Assembly: GCA_903642225.1 (NCBI GenBank)
Contig: CAHJWI010000039.1
Span: forward strand, 1 to 38,857
DNA: 38,857 nt
From: Acidobacteriaceae bacterium
GTDB lineage: Bacteria > Acidobacteriota > Terriglobia > Terriglobales > Acidobacteriaceae
Reading direction: 5' to 3'
Part shown: in pieces, positions 1 to 7,267 of the stretch
Layout: each line of letters starts with the position of its first letter
Position numbering within the stretch: the stretch's first letter is position 1
Made by a program: the position numbers and the translations under genes
Notes under the pieces: model-generated
Told to the model about the DNA's origin: nothing
Seen by the model: only the letters and a program-made list of their open reading frames with translations
Database searches by the model: none

Positions 1-4
1 CTGG

Positions 5-76
5 AGCTGATGGAGGGGCTTGAACCCTCGACCTCTCCCTTACCAAGGGAGTGCTCTGCCACTGAGCTACATCAGC
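5..76 (-). tRNA. tRNA-Thr (anticodon GGU)
   Basis: The minus strand folds as a standard cloverleaf. The 7-bp acceptor stem GCTGATG (70-76) pairs with CATCAGC (6-12). The anticodon stem CTCCC/GGGAG encloses the loop TTGGTAA, which gives anticodon GGT. The T-loop reads GTTCAAG. A 3' CCA is encoded at 2-4. It is the last of three tRNAs in a minus-strand cluster, and its 5' end overlaps the stop codon of the small membrane protein gene just upstream. Confidence 0.96.
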
Positions 77-260
77 CCTTCACTTCGCGTTGCTTTTGGC
101 GCATGCGGCCAATCACGATGCGAAATGCGAAGAACCCTAACAAGACCCACGCAAGATCCCGGTACCTGCCGGGGTCGATGGTGAGGTAAACACCCAGGGC
201 AGCAAATCCGATCACAAGCAACGCGACGATCATGCGTTTTTGCGATCCGGGGCCGTTCAT
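72..260 (-). CDS. Small two-helix membrane protein inside the tRNA cluster
   Basis: This 62-aa protein of unknown function starts at an ATG (258-260) and ends at a TGA lying over the first bases of tRNA-Thr(GGU). Two hydrophobic segments are visible, roughly residues 10-27 (MIVALLVIGFAALGVYL) and 37-50 (AWVLLGFFAFRIVI), followed by a basic tail (GRMRQKQREVK). That pattern fits a small inner-membrane protein with a cytoplasmic C-terminus. It lies between tRNA-Tyr and tRNA-Thr(GGU) on the same strand, so it is probably co-transcribed with the tRNAs and released by tRNA processing. No clear Shine-Dalgarno sequence precedes it. I recognise no family; the hydrophobic layout argues against a chance reading frame. 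Confidence 0.62.
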   Translation of the reverse strand: MNGPGSQKRMIVALLVIGFAALGVYLTIDPGRYRDLAWVLLGFFAFRIVIGRMRQKQREVKG

Positions 261-298
261 GGACGCCCACGTACAGGGGCCACCACGAAAGTGTGTGG

Positions 299-382
299 TG
301 CACAGGGGAGGATTCGAACCTCCGTAACGCGTTGCGTGGCAGATTTACAGTCTGCTGCCATTAACCACTCGGCCACCTGTGC
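299..382 (-). tRNA. tRNA-Tyr (anticodon GUA)
   Basis: The acceptor stem GCACAGG (376-382) pairs with CCTGTGC (300-306). The anticodon stem encloses CTGTAAA, which gives anticodon GTA. A long variable arm makes it a class II tRNA, as expected for bacterial Tyr. CCA is encoded at 296-298. It is the middle tRNA of the minus-strand cluster. Confidence 0.97.
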
Positions 383-419
383 ATTCTTTGCTGCGGAGTG
401 TGCAGTGTTTGAGGTCTGG

Positions 420-492
420 AGCTGACGGAGGGATTTGAACCCCCGACCCTCTGATTACAAATCAGATGCTCTACCAGCTGAGCTACGCCAGC
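420..492 (-). tRNA. tRNA-Thr (anticodon UGU)
   Basis: The acceptor strand GCTGGCG (486-492) pairs, with one G-T wobble, with CGTCAGC (421-427). The anticodon stem CTGAT/ATCAG encloses TTTGTAA, which gives anticodon TGT. CCA is encoded at 417-419. It is the promoter-proximal tRNA of the cluster. Together with the GGU isoacceptor it reads Thr codons ending in A/G and in C/U. Confidence 0.97.
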
Positions 493-627
493 CTGATGGA
501 GCAGGGCTGAATGCCAGCCTAAACAATGCATTTCTACAGCAAACAACGCTGCCAGTAGAGCGCAGCGCCGTCTTCGACTTTAGCACAGGGTGAGGGTGGT
601 GTGCGACTGCGGGGGGCCGGTGGAACG

Positions 628-837
628 TCACCTTCGGTTCGGCCGCTTCGGCAGGGAGTACCAGACAAGGAAGATGCCAACTATTACTGCCCACGCATGA
701 AAGACGGGATGGACGTTGGCGTTGCTGCGATGATCCCAGCGACTGTACTGGAACGCGGCAGAACCGTATGAGAGGAACGCGATGCCAAGCACAAAGAGCC
801 ACGTCTTTCGATCTGGCAAGTAGCTTCCCAGGCCCAT
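628..837 (-). CDS. Small membrane protein, function unknown
   Basis: This 69-aa protein starts at ATG (835-837). It has two hydrophobic stretches, about residues 12-28 (TWLFVLGIAFLSYGSAA) and 46-61 (HAWAVIVGIFLVWYSL), separated by a polar loop rich in Arg, His and Asn, and it ends in a basic tail KRPNRR. That is a two-helix hairpin with both ends probably cytoplasmic. It starts 8 nt after the stop of the FAD-linked oxidase gene, so it is probably the second gene of that operon. No family is recognised and no catalytic motif is visible. Confidence 0.68.
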   Translation of the reverse strand: MGLGSYLPDRKTWLFVLGIAFLSYGSAAFQYSRWDHRSNANVHPVFHAWAVIVGIFLVWYSLPKRPNRR

Positions 838-845
838 AGAGTGAA

Positions 846-2261
846 TTACGCGGGGAAGATGTTGCGGGTTAGGAAGCTGTTCTGGAATTTGGCGGTGGGG
901 TCGAGCTGGCGAGCGAGAGTGCGGAAGTCGTCCATGCGGGGGTAGCGGGCTTCGAGGGTGGGGCGGTCCATGATGAAGATTTTGCCCCAGTGGGGGCGGG
1001 CGTTGAAGGGGGCAAGTTTGGCTTCGAGGGCGGGGAGGAGGGCACGGACGGCGGGTTCTTCGGGCTTCCAGGTGAAGTGGATGGCGAGCGAGTCCTGCTT
1101 GTAGGCCATGCTCAGGGGCAGGTCGTCGGCCTTCACGGCGCGAAGCTCGGCGATGAATAGGTGCGGTGTGATCTCGTCTTTGAGCGACTCAACGGCGCGG
1201 ATGGCCTGGTAGGCGTGTTCGCGGGACACGAAGTATTCCGTCTGGAGTTCTTCGCCGCCAGAGGGTGTGAACTCCATCTTGAAGTGGGGCAGGCGGGCGT
1301 ACCAGGCTCCGATGGAGCCCATTTGGTCGGTGGCATTTTCTGACGGCATTTGCAGGAGGGGGTGCATTTTCCTGGTCTGGAGGGTAGCGCCGTAGAAGTC
1401 CCTTGGAAGCTTTGCATAGAGTTCTGCGGGCGGTGTGGCGGCTTCGCTGGAGTCCGCTTTACGCTTAATCCAGACCTGGGTGGCCTTGTTGTCCTGCCAG
1501 TCGGTGAAAAGGGAGACGGAGTAGGCGGCGCCCATGATGCTTTCGATGTTGTGCTCGAGCTGGTCGAAGGAGAGGTTGAGGTAGACCGCCTGGGCGACGT
1601 CGAAGCGGGGCACGAGGTCAAGCGTGACGGCGGTAACGATACCAAGTGCGCCGATGTGAACGACGGCTGTTTTGAACGTGTCACCGTCGTGGTCTCGGGA
1701 GAGATGGAGAACGGAGCCGTCGGCTTTGACGAGTTCAAGCGCGCTGACCTCTGTGCTGAGGTTCTGGTTGCCGGTGCCGGAGCCGTGGGTGGCGGTGGCG
1801 ATGGTGCCGGCGACGGAGATGTGGGGGAGCGAGGCGAGGTTGTGGAGGGCGAAGCCCGCCTTGTCGAGCACGGGTGCGAGTTCGCCGTAGGCGATGCCCG
1901 CGCCGACGGTCGCGGTCATGGCGGCGGGGTCGATGGAGATGGATTTGACGGCGCGCATGCTGATCTGGGCGTGGTTGCTGTCGGCTGCGTTGTTGAAGGA
2001 GTGGCGGGAGCCGAGGCCCTTGATTTTTGCGTTGCTCTTGACGATGGCCTGCACCTCTTCGCGGGTGGTGGGGGCGTAGACGCGGTCGGTGCTGAAATGG
2101 AAGTTTTTTGACCAGTTGGTGCGGGGGATGGGGGCGTGGTCGTTGATGGCTGCAGACAAGGCGGACTCCTGTGCCGAGGTTATACGGGCCAAGGCCGTAG
2201 CGGCGAGGACGGAGGTAAAGGTTTGAGGAGGGTGCGGCGGTCCATGCTGGCGGCGATACAC
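846..2261 (-). CDS. FAD-linked alditol/xylitol oxidase-like protein
   Basis: The protein belongs to the VAO/D-arabinono-1,4-lactone oxidase type, closest in pattern to alditol oxidase (AldO), which oxidises sugar alcohols with O2 and releases H2O2. Visible motifs are the FAD-binding GLGSRHSFN near residue 82-90 (H87 fits the covalent FAD histidine of AldO), the SVAGTIATATHGSG stretch, and a C-terminal LDPTAKFQNSFL signature. The open frame extends to a GTG at 2261, giving an implausible Pro/His-rich N-terminus (MYRRQHGPPHPPQ). The likely true leader, MDRRTLLK from ATG 2245, is in another frame (see the separate entry). A frameshift or sequencing indel is therefore likely at the extreme 5' end, and the catalytic body is intact. 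Substrate is inferred from family only. The small membrane gene follows after 8 nt. Confidence 0.85.
   Translation of the reverse strand: MYRRQHGPPHPPQTFTSVLAATALARITSAQESALSAAINDHAPIPRTNWSKNFHFSTDRVYAPTTREEVQAIVKSNAKIKGLGSRHSFNNAADSNHAQISMRAVKSISIDPAAMTATVGAGIAYGELAPVLDKAGFALHNLASLPHISVAGTIATATHGSGTGNQNLSTEVSALELVKADGSVLHLSRDHDGDTFKTAVVHIGALGIVTAVTLDLVPRFDVAQAVYLNLSFDQLEHNIESIMGAAYSVSLFTDWQDNKATQVWIKRKADSSEAATPPAELYAKLPRDFYGATLQTRKMHPLLQMPSENATDQMGSIGAWYARLPHFKMEFTPSGGEELQTEYFVSREHAYQAIRAVESLKDEITPHLFIAELRAVKADDLPLSMAYKQDSLAIHFTWKPEEPAVRALLPALEAKLAPFNARPHWGKIFIMDRPTLEARYPRMDDFRTLARQLDPTAKFQNSFLTRNIFPA
2222..2245 (-). other. Out-of-frame twin-arginine leader start of the alditol oxidase gene
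   Basis: ATG at 2243-2245 opens MDRRTLLK and then runs out of frame at the AAA of 2222-2224. In the frame of the downstream oxidase the next codons give TFTSVLAATALA and then ITSAQ. Adding one A to the AAA run would join the two parts into a classic Tat signal peptide (RR, hydrophobic core, Ala-rich end). The GH2 protein in this window carries the closely similar LDRRSFLQK. Either the genome has a 1-nt deletion here or the sequence has a 1-nt error. Confidence 0.65.
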
Positions 2262-2360
2262 GGGGGGAGCGGAGGTTTGGCGATGGTACTGGTTGGGGTG
2301 TCGTCACCGGTCAGAAAAGAATGATCTGTTTGGAAGAAGGAGGATCAAGCTTCGCTTCAC

Positions 2361-2443
2361 GAGCGCTGCGCGCTGACCCCGCCCCTTCGCGCTGACGGAG
2401 TTCTGGAGGTTGGACAGGAGTGACGCGAGAGAATGGGGCACCC
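2361..2443 (+). repeat. Dispersed palindromic repeat, family B, copy 1
   Basis: The element begins AGCGCTGCGCGCTGACCCC and ends GAATGGGGCACCC, the frame shared by the other family B copies at 11551, 21001, 23438 and 27950. The middle is longer and more diverged than in copy 2. The rest of the 2262-2561 intergenic stretch shows nothing else that I can support. Confidence 0.7.
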
Positions 2444-2561
2444 AGCGTGTTGCTCCACGGAGATTGGGCGTGCCAAGCGAGCGTACACTCTGCCGGTATG
2501 CTGTACGTCCAAATAACAGCGGTTTAGTTTGAGTGGCTGGAGGCGGATGTTGGAGAGAGCG

Positions 2562-3491
2562 ATGAAGGTGATGGCTTGTTCCCTGGTGTGGATGGGGCTG
2601 CTCCCTGGCGGTTTGTGCGCTGGGGCGCAGCAGGATACGCAGGAGGGGCCGCTGCCTGTGCTGAACCGTGCGCCGGATGGGGCTGCTGCGCCCAGAAGCG
2701 GGACGCTGGACGGGAAGCGGGAGGGGGCGGGGACGCTGAATAACGAAGCTGTCCTCCGGATGACGAAGGCCGAGGTTGGCGACGCGATTATTCTGCAGAC
2801 GGTGCGGACGCAGCCAGGGGTGTACAGGACCGGTCCGGATGACGTGATTGCGCTGAAGCAGGCCGGTGTGAGCGAAAGCGTGATCAGCGCGATGCTGGCG
2901 CGGACGAGCGGCATGACGCAGCGGGCGACAGCCAACGGGTCAACAGCGACTGGCGCGGCAGACGGTGCGGAATCGAAGCCGGTGGAGGTGACTGCCCTTT
3001 CGCCGGAGGTGGATGACCCGGGCGTGTACTGGAAGAACAAGCAGGGGCAGTGGGAGCCAGTGTCGCCGGAGCTGGTGAAGTATCGCGATGGTGGTGCGCT
3101 GAAGAGCCTGGCGACGAACAATATTGTGAAGAAGGACAAGAACGGGCTGGTGAGCGGGCCGAAGTCATCGCTGGTGATGCAGCCCGGAGCGGAGATGCTG
3201 ATTCTGGCGCCACGGCAGGCAGATGCGGTGGAGTACATCATTCTGCGGCTACGGGAGAAAAGCGACCGGCGCGAGTTTCGCGTGCAGACGGGGAACGTTT
3301 TTCATTCGGAGACGGGCAGCGACCGGGATCAGCTGGACATCCCGATCAGGAAGGTGAGTTCGCGGATCTTTTCGTTTACCGTACCGACGGACTTGAAGAA
3401 GGGGGAGTTCGGTGTGCTGCCGCCGGGGAGTGCGAGTACACCGGGCATCAGCTACGCGGGGAAGATTTATACGTTTGCGGTGCGGGAGTAG
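2562..3491 (+). CDS. Exported protein of unknown function with an acidobacterial repeat-type domain
   Basis: This is a 309-aa protein. The chosen ATG (2562) follows GGAGAGAG and gives a clear signal peptide, MKVMACSLVWMGLLPGG then LCAGAQ, with cleavage likely after Ala-Gln. Upstream in-frame starts at 2529 (TTG) and 2547 (ATG) would add only a short basic leader. Around residues 57-115 lies a segment of the form LNNEAVLRMTKAEVGD, then IALKQAGVSESVISAMLAR, a helix-turn-helix-like unit I associate with many secreted acidobacterial proteins of unknown role. The C-terminal half (residues 150-309) is rich in beta-strand-like sequence (YIILRLREK, IFSFTVP, FGVLPPGS) and may form a beta sandwich. It is followed after 46 nt by another anchored unknown, so it may start an operon. 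No enzyme motif is seen. Confidence 0.8.
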   Translation: MKVMACSLVWMGLLPGGLCAGAQQDTQEGPLPVLNRAPDGAAAPRSGTLDGKREGAGTLNNEAVLRMTKAEVGDAIILQTVRTQPGVYRTGPDDVIALKQAGVSESVISAMLARTSGMTQRATANGSTATGAADGAESKPVEVTALSPEVDDPGVYWKNKQGQWEPVSPELVKYRDGGALKSLATNNIVKKDKNGLVSGPKSSLVMQPGAEMLILAPRQADAVEYIILRLREKSDRREFRVQTGNVFHSETGSDRDQLDIPIRKVSSRIFSFTVPTDLKKGEFGVLPPGSASTPGISYAGKIYTFAVRE

Positions 3492-3537
3492 GTTGGCAGG
3501 AAGCGGGCTGCCGGTTCCGCTATGCTGACGGCAGACG

Positions 3538-4521
3538 ATGCCGCGACTTTCTCGACGTACGTTGTATTCCCTGCTGGTTGTGTGTGCGCTGGTGATTGCG
3601 CTTGCGGTGCTGCTGGTGCTTCGGTTCCATGCGCCGCCGGAGGTAGCAAGGCTGTTGCCGGAGAGCGACGCCATTGTGTACGCGAACCTGAAACCGGTGC
3701 GGGCGGCAACGCACTTTGACGAAAAGCCAGTGGAGCCTGCTCCGGAATATGCACGGTTTCTCGACGCGACCGGATTCCGGTGGGAGCGGGACCTGGACCG
3801 GATGGCGGTGGCGCTGCACCGCATGCCGGATCCAAAAGGACCGAATGGACCGGTGGCGTATACCGCGGTTGCAGAGGGGCGCTTCGATGCGCCACGGCTG
3901 ACGAAGTGGCTGCAGGCAAACAGCACGGCACAGGAGAGTTACGCAGGGCACACGGTGTTTACGGTTCCGGCAGAGGAGGGGCGGGTGCTGCGGGTGGCAC
4001 CGCTGGGTTTTGACCTGATGGCGGCCTCGAACATGCCGACGCCGGAGCAGATACACAGTGTGCTGGACCGGCATGGTGCGGGTGCGTCACCGTTCAGTGG
4101 GTCAAGCGTGCTGGATGCGCACTACAGGGATGTGCCGTACTTTGCGTTGGCGTGGGGGATTGGACATATTGGGCTGCCGTTTAGCGAGAATGGGCGGGTA
4201 CAGGTGTTTGGGGTGAGCCTGCCGCTGGCGGAAGATACGGATTTTATTGCGAGCGTGACGTACCGGGTTCGGGATGGAGGAGCGATCCACCTGAAGGTGG
4301 AAGACCTGACGCCGGCGGAGGACGATGCGGCGAAGACGACGACGAACCTGGTGACGATTACCAATTTGGTGCGAGGATTTTTGCCGCGCGGTGGGACGGA
4401 GAACGATCAGGCGCTGCACAGGGCGGTGGACAGCGTTGTGGTGGCGCAGCATAAGACGCGGGTGGAGCTGACTGCGACGATTCCGCCGGAGTTGTTGCGC
4501 GCAACAGCGGCATCGAAGTAG
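3538..4521 (+). CDS. Membrane-anchored periplasmic protein, function unknown
   Basis: This 327-aa protein has a basic N-terminus (MPRLSRRTLYS) and one strong membrane helix, about residues 10-29 (SLLVVCALVIALAVLLVL). A long soluble part, presumably periplasmic, follows. The start of the soluble part (ARLLPESDAIVYANLKPV) resembles the opening of acidobacterial proteins that compare a residual against a threshold, but I cannot assign a family. No catalytic motif is visible. It ends 3 nt before the PIG-L deacetylase gene, so it is probably translationally linked to the glycan-related genes downstream. A TATGCT hexamer lies at 3521-3526, 11 nt before the start. Confidence 0.78.
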   Translation: MPRLSRRTLYSLLVVCALVIALAVLLVLRFHAPPEVARLLPESDAIVYANLKPVRAATHFDEKPVEPAPEYARFLDATGFRWERDLDRMAVALHRMPDPKGPNGPVAYTAVAEGRFDAPRLTKWLQANSTAQESYAGHTVFTVPAEEGRVLRVAPLGFDLMAASNMPTPEQIHSVLDRHGAGASPFSGSSVLDAHYRDVPYFALAWGIGHIGLPFSENGRVQVFGVSLPLAEDTDFIASVTYRVRDGGAIHLKVEDLTPAEDDAAKTTTNLVTITNLVRGFLPRGGTENDQALHRAVDSVVVAQHKTRVELTATIPPELLRATAASK

Positions 4522-4524
4522 GCG

Positions 4525-5355
4525 ATGAAGGACGCTGCAGCAGAGGTGTGCGAACGGCTGTGCCGGGTGGGCGAGCCTGGTGTGGTGGCGCCGAAGCTGC
4601 TGGTGGTGTTGGCACATGCGGATGACGAGGTGCTGGCGCTAGGCGGCCGAATGGAATGGCTGGGGGCTTCGCGCTTTGCCACGGCGACGGATGGTGTGCC
4701 TCTGGATGGGCGGGATGCGCGCGAGCATGGGTTTGGCAGCCTGGAAGAGTACGGTGCGGCACGGCGGCGGGAGTTGGACGCGGCAATGATGCACGCGGGG
4801 CTGGATGTTGGTTGTGCGGTGGAGTTACGGCTGGAGGACGGGACGTTGGTGCCGGATCAGCGGGCGGCATTATTTTTGGTTGGGCTCTCGCGTGCGGTGG
4901 CGAAGCTGGTGGAGCAGTTGAGGCCGGAGGCGGTGCTGACACACCCGTATGAGGGTGGTCATCCGGATCATGACGCATGTGCGTTTGTGGTCAATGCGGC
5001 GGTGCGGTGTGCGGGGCTGGATGCGGTGGTGATCGAGGCTCCGTTTTACCATGCCGATGCGGGTGGGGCCGGGATGCGGACGGGTGAATTTCTGGGCGGT
5101 GTGACGGGGTGTGAGGCAGTGTTGACGGAGTCGCAGACGCGGAAGAAGCGGGAGCGGCTCGGGTGTTTTTTGTCGCAAGGAGAAACGCTAGGCCAGTTTG
5201 GCGTGGAGCGGGAGAGGTATCGGGCTGCGCCGGCGTATGACTTCACGCGTCGGCCGCATGCGGGGCGGTTGCACTATGAGCGGTACGACTGGGGCATGGA
5301 TGGAGACCGGTTCTGTGGGCTGGCTGGGGATGCGCTGCGTGAGCTTTCGTGCTGA
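4525..5355 (+). CDS. PIG-L (LmbE-like) family deacetylase
   Basis: This is a 276-aa zinc-dependent N-deacetylase of the PIG-L/LmbE fold, which removes acetyl groups from N-acetylglucosamine-type substrates. The first metal-binding motif AHADDE covers residues 30-35 (H31, D34) and the second, HPDHD, covers 146-150 (H149 fits the second zinc His). The length is typical for the family. ATG 4525 lies 3 nt after the preceding stop, and the 3' end overlaps the GT4 gene by 7 nt, so the two are surely co-translated. A deacetylase next to glycosyltransferases suggests trimming of an N-acetyl-hexosamine in a glycolipid, thiol or surface glycan. The substrate itself cannot be read from the sequence. Confidence 0.88.
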   Translation: MKDAAAEVCERLCRVGEPGVVAPKLLVVLAHADDEVLALGGRMEWLGASRFATATDGVPLDGRDAREHGFGSLEEYGAARRRELDAAMMHAGLDVGCAVELRLEDGTLVPDQRAALFLVGLSRAVAKLVEQLRPEAVLTHPYEGGHPDHDACAFVVNAAVRCAGLDAVVIEAPFYHADAGGAGMRTGEFLGGVTGCEAVLTESQTRKKRERLGCFLSQGETLGQFGVERERYRAAPAYDFTRRPHAGRLHYERYDWGMDGDRFCGLAGDALRELSC

Positions 5356-6395
5356 GGGCTGGACTGGCCGGGAAGACGGTGCTGAGCGTGGCGTACCCGT
5401 TTGCGGAGGTGGGGCCGGGGAGTGTGGGTGGTGCGGAACAGGTGCTGCACACGGTGGAGAGGGCGCTGGTGCGGCGCGGGGTCCGATCAGTGGTGGCGGC
5501 GTGTGCGGGGTCGTCTATCGCAGGTAGTTTGGTGCAGGTGGAGGTGCCGGGCGGGGTGCTGACGGAGGGGGTGCGGGCGGGTGTGGAGCGCGGGATGCAG
5601 GCGGCGATCCTCAGGGCCTTCGAGAGCGGGGCTGTGGACCTGGTGCACATGCATGGGATCGACTTTCACCGGTACAGCGTGCCGGGAGAGGTGTCGGTGC
5701 TGGTGACGCTGCATCTGCCGCCGGGGTGGTATCCGGAGGAGATCTGGACGCTGCCGGAGAGGTACCGGCTGCAGTGCGTGTCGGAGAGCCAGAGGGCGGC
5801 TTGTCCGGATGGGGCGCGTGGGCGTGTTGCCGTGGTGAGGAATGGTGTTGAGCTTAGCGAGGCCGGACCGGGGCGGCGTGGGCGGTATGCGCTGATGCTT
5901 TCGCGCATTTGCCCGGAGAAGAATTTGCATGCTGCGATGGATGCGGCGCGGGAGGCGGGAGTGCCGGTGTTGCTGGCGGGCCGGGTGTATCCCTATCCGG
6001 AGCACCTGGAGTATTTTGAGCAGGAGATTCGGCCCCGGCTGGGGCGGCATGCACGGTTTGTGGGGGCGGTTGGTGGCGAGGCGAAGCAGCGGCTGCTGGA
6101 GCGGGCGCGCTGCTTGCTGGTGCCTTCGCTGGCGCCGGAGACGAGCTCTCTGGTGGCGATGGAGGCGATGGCTGCCGGGACTCCGGTGGTGGCGTTTGCG
6201 TCAGGTGCGCTGCCGGAGATTGTGGAGGATGGGGTGACGGGGTTTGTGGTGGGCGATGGAGTGGGGATGGCGGAGGCGATTCGTCGAGTGGACCGCTTGA
6301 GTAACGATGTGTGCCGAGCGATGGCGCGGGAGCGGTTCAGTGCGGAGGCAATGGTGGAGCGGTATACGGGGCTGTACGAGAGGATGCTGCTGTGA
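5349..6395 (+). CDS. Family 4 (GT-B) glycosyltransferase
   Basis: This is a 348-aa protein from GTG 5349. The N-terminal acceptor domain begins VLSVAYPFAEVGPGS and then GGAEQVLHTV, the usual glycine-rich loop of GT4 enzymes. The C-terminal nucleotide-sugar domain has SRICPEKN (about 181-188), VLLAGRV, and the conserved EAMAAGTPVVAF followed by GALPEIVEDGVTGFVV, with the ExxxxG glutamate pair that holds the donor. This is a retaining transferase, probably using a UDP- or GDP-sugar at the cytoplasmic face. Overlaps of 7 nt with the deacetylase and 4 nt with the next gene show a tight operon. The GGAEQ type differs from BshA of bacillithiol synthesis. Confidence 0.9.
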   Translation: MLRAGLAGKTVLSVAYPFAEVGPGSVGGAEQVLHTVERALVRRGVRSVVAACAGSSIAGSLVQVEVPGGVLTEGVRAGVERGMQAAILRAFESGAVDLVHMHGIDFHRYSVPGEVSVLVTLHLPPGWYPEEIWTLPERYRLQCVSESQRAACPDGARGRVAVVRNGVELSEAGPGRRGRYALMLSRICPEKNLHAAMDAAREAGVPVLLAGRVYPYPEHLEYFEQEIRPRLGRHARFVGAVGGEAKQRLLERARCLLVPSLAPETSSLVAMEAMAAGTPVVAFASGALPEIVEDGVTGFVVGDGVGMAEAIRRVDRLSNDVCRAMARERFSAEAMVERYTGLYERMLL

Positions 6396-7267
6396 GCGCG
6401 GGGCTGGGTGTGCGATGGACGGTTGGAGACGTGTCGGCGCGGGGGTGGGAGGCGCTGCGGTTGAGTGTGCACTGCGCGGTGCGGCTTTTTGGAGACAAGG
6501 CGGAGTACGCGGTGTGTGTGAACTCTGTGCCGGTGGAGCGGGCGAGGGAGCTTGCCGGGGATCTGCCGGAAGAGGTGCGATGGGTGGAGGTGACGGCGGG
6601 GGATGTGCCGGAGTGGCTGCGGCCACACCTTGAGGGGGCGTTTGCGGAGGGAGTTGCACCGATGTCGGAGGGGACGGCGTGGAAGCTGCTGCCGGTGCGG
6701 CTGTTTCCGGAGATGTACGAGCTTTCGCTGGATAACGATTGCGTAGTGTGGGCGGTGCCAGAGGCGATGCGGAAGTGGCTTGCGGCGGAGGGGCGGACGC
6801 TGATGGCTGCGGATACCGAGAGATGCCTGGGTCAGTTTCAGGGGGACGCGCGGGTGGTGGGAACCATCAACTCGGGGATTCGAGGGCTGCCGCCGGGTTT
6901 TGATCTGGAGGCGGCGTTGAAGGCGAGTTTAGCGGAAAAGCTAGGAGTAATGTTGACGTCGGAGCTGGATGAGCAGGGTCTTCAGGCGGTGGCGCTGCAC
7001 CGGAGTATGCCGGCGCTGGTGGTGGAGACGGGTGAGGTTTCAATTTGTTCGCCGTTTTGGCCGCGTGATCCGGAGATGGGTACGTGCGGGGCACATTTTG
7101 TAGGGCTGAACAGCCGGCACATCGCCTGGGATTATTTTGACCGGCCGGGGAATGAAGTACGACGGGAGCACTTTGACCGGCATCGGGCGGAGTTGTACCG
7201 GCGGGCCGGGCTGGAGATGGGGCCCGCGTTGCCGCTGGTGGACTCGGCGTTGACGGGGCCGACTTAG
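6392..7267 (+). CDS. Probable GT-A-type glycosyltransferase, unclassified
   Basis: This is a 291-aa protein from GTG 6392, chosen because GTGA overlaps the stop of the GT4 gene. An upstream in-frame start at 6311 would lie inside that gene. Features recalling nucleotide-sugar GT-A enzymes are AWKLLPVRLFPEMYELSLDND with a DxD-like motif (D114-N-D116), a later TINSGIRGLPPGFD stretch like the acceptor loop of GT8-like enzymes, and GTCGAHFVGLN near the C-terminus. No signal peptide is seen, so it is probably cytoplasmic. The last bases are shared with the convergent CelD-like gene (stops interlocked at 7264-7267). Family assignment is inference; the DxD and the genomic neighbours are the main support. 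Confidence 0.72.
   Translation: MSAGLGVRWTVGDVSARGWEALRLSVHCAVRLFGDKAEYAVCVNSVPVERARELAGDLPEEVRWVEVTAGDVPEWLRPHLEGAFAEGVAPMSEGTAWKLLPVRLFPEMYELSLDNDCVVWAVPEAMRKWLAAEGRTLMAADTERCLGQFQGDARVVGTINSGIRGLPPGFDLEAALKASLAEKLGVMLTSELDEQGLQAVALHRSMPALVVETGEVSICSPFWPRDPEMGTCGAHFVGLNSRHIAWDYFDRPGNEVRREHFDRHRAELYRRAGLEMGPALPLVDSALTGPT

Noticed and set aside
541..580. Promoter of the tRNA cluster (TTGTTT, then TTTAGG at 17 nt, minus strand)
   Set aside because: Both hexamers match the consensus poorly; the spacing is right but the match is near what chance would give.
4525..6395. PIG-L plus GT4 as BshB/BshA of bacillithiol synthesis
   Set aside because: The GT4 begins with a GGAEQ-type loop and lacks the BshA start (YGGSGVVATELG type), and no bshC is seen nearby.
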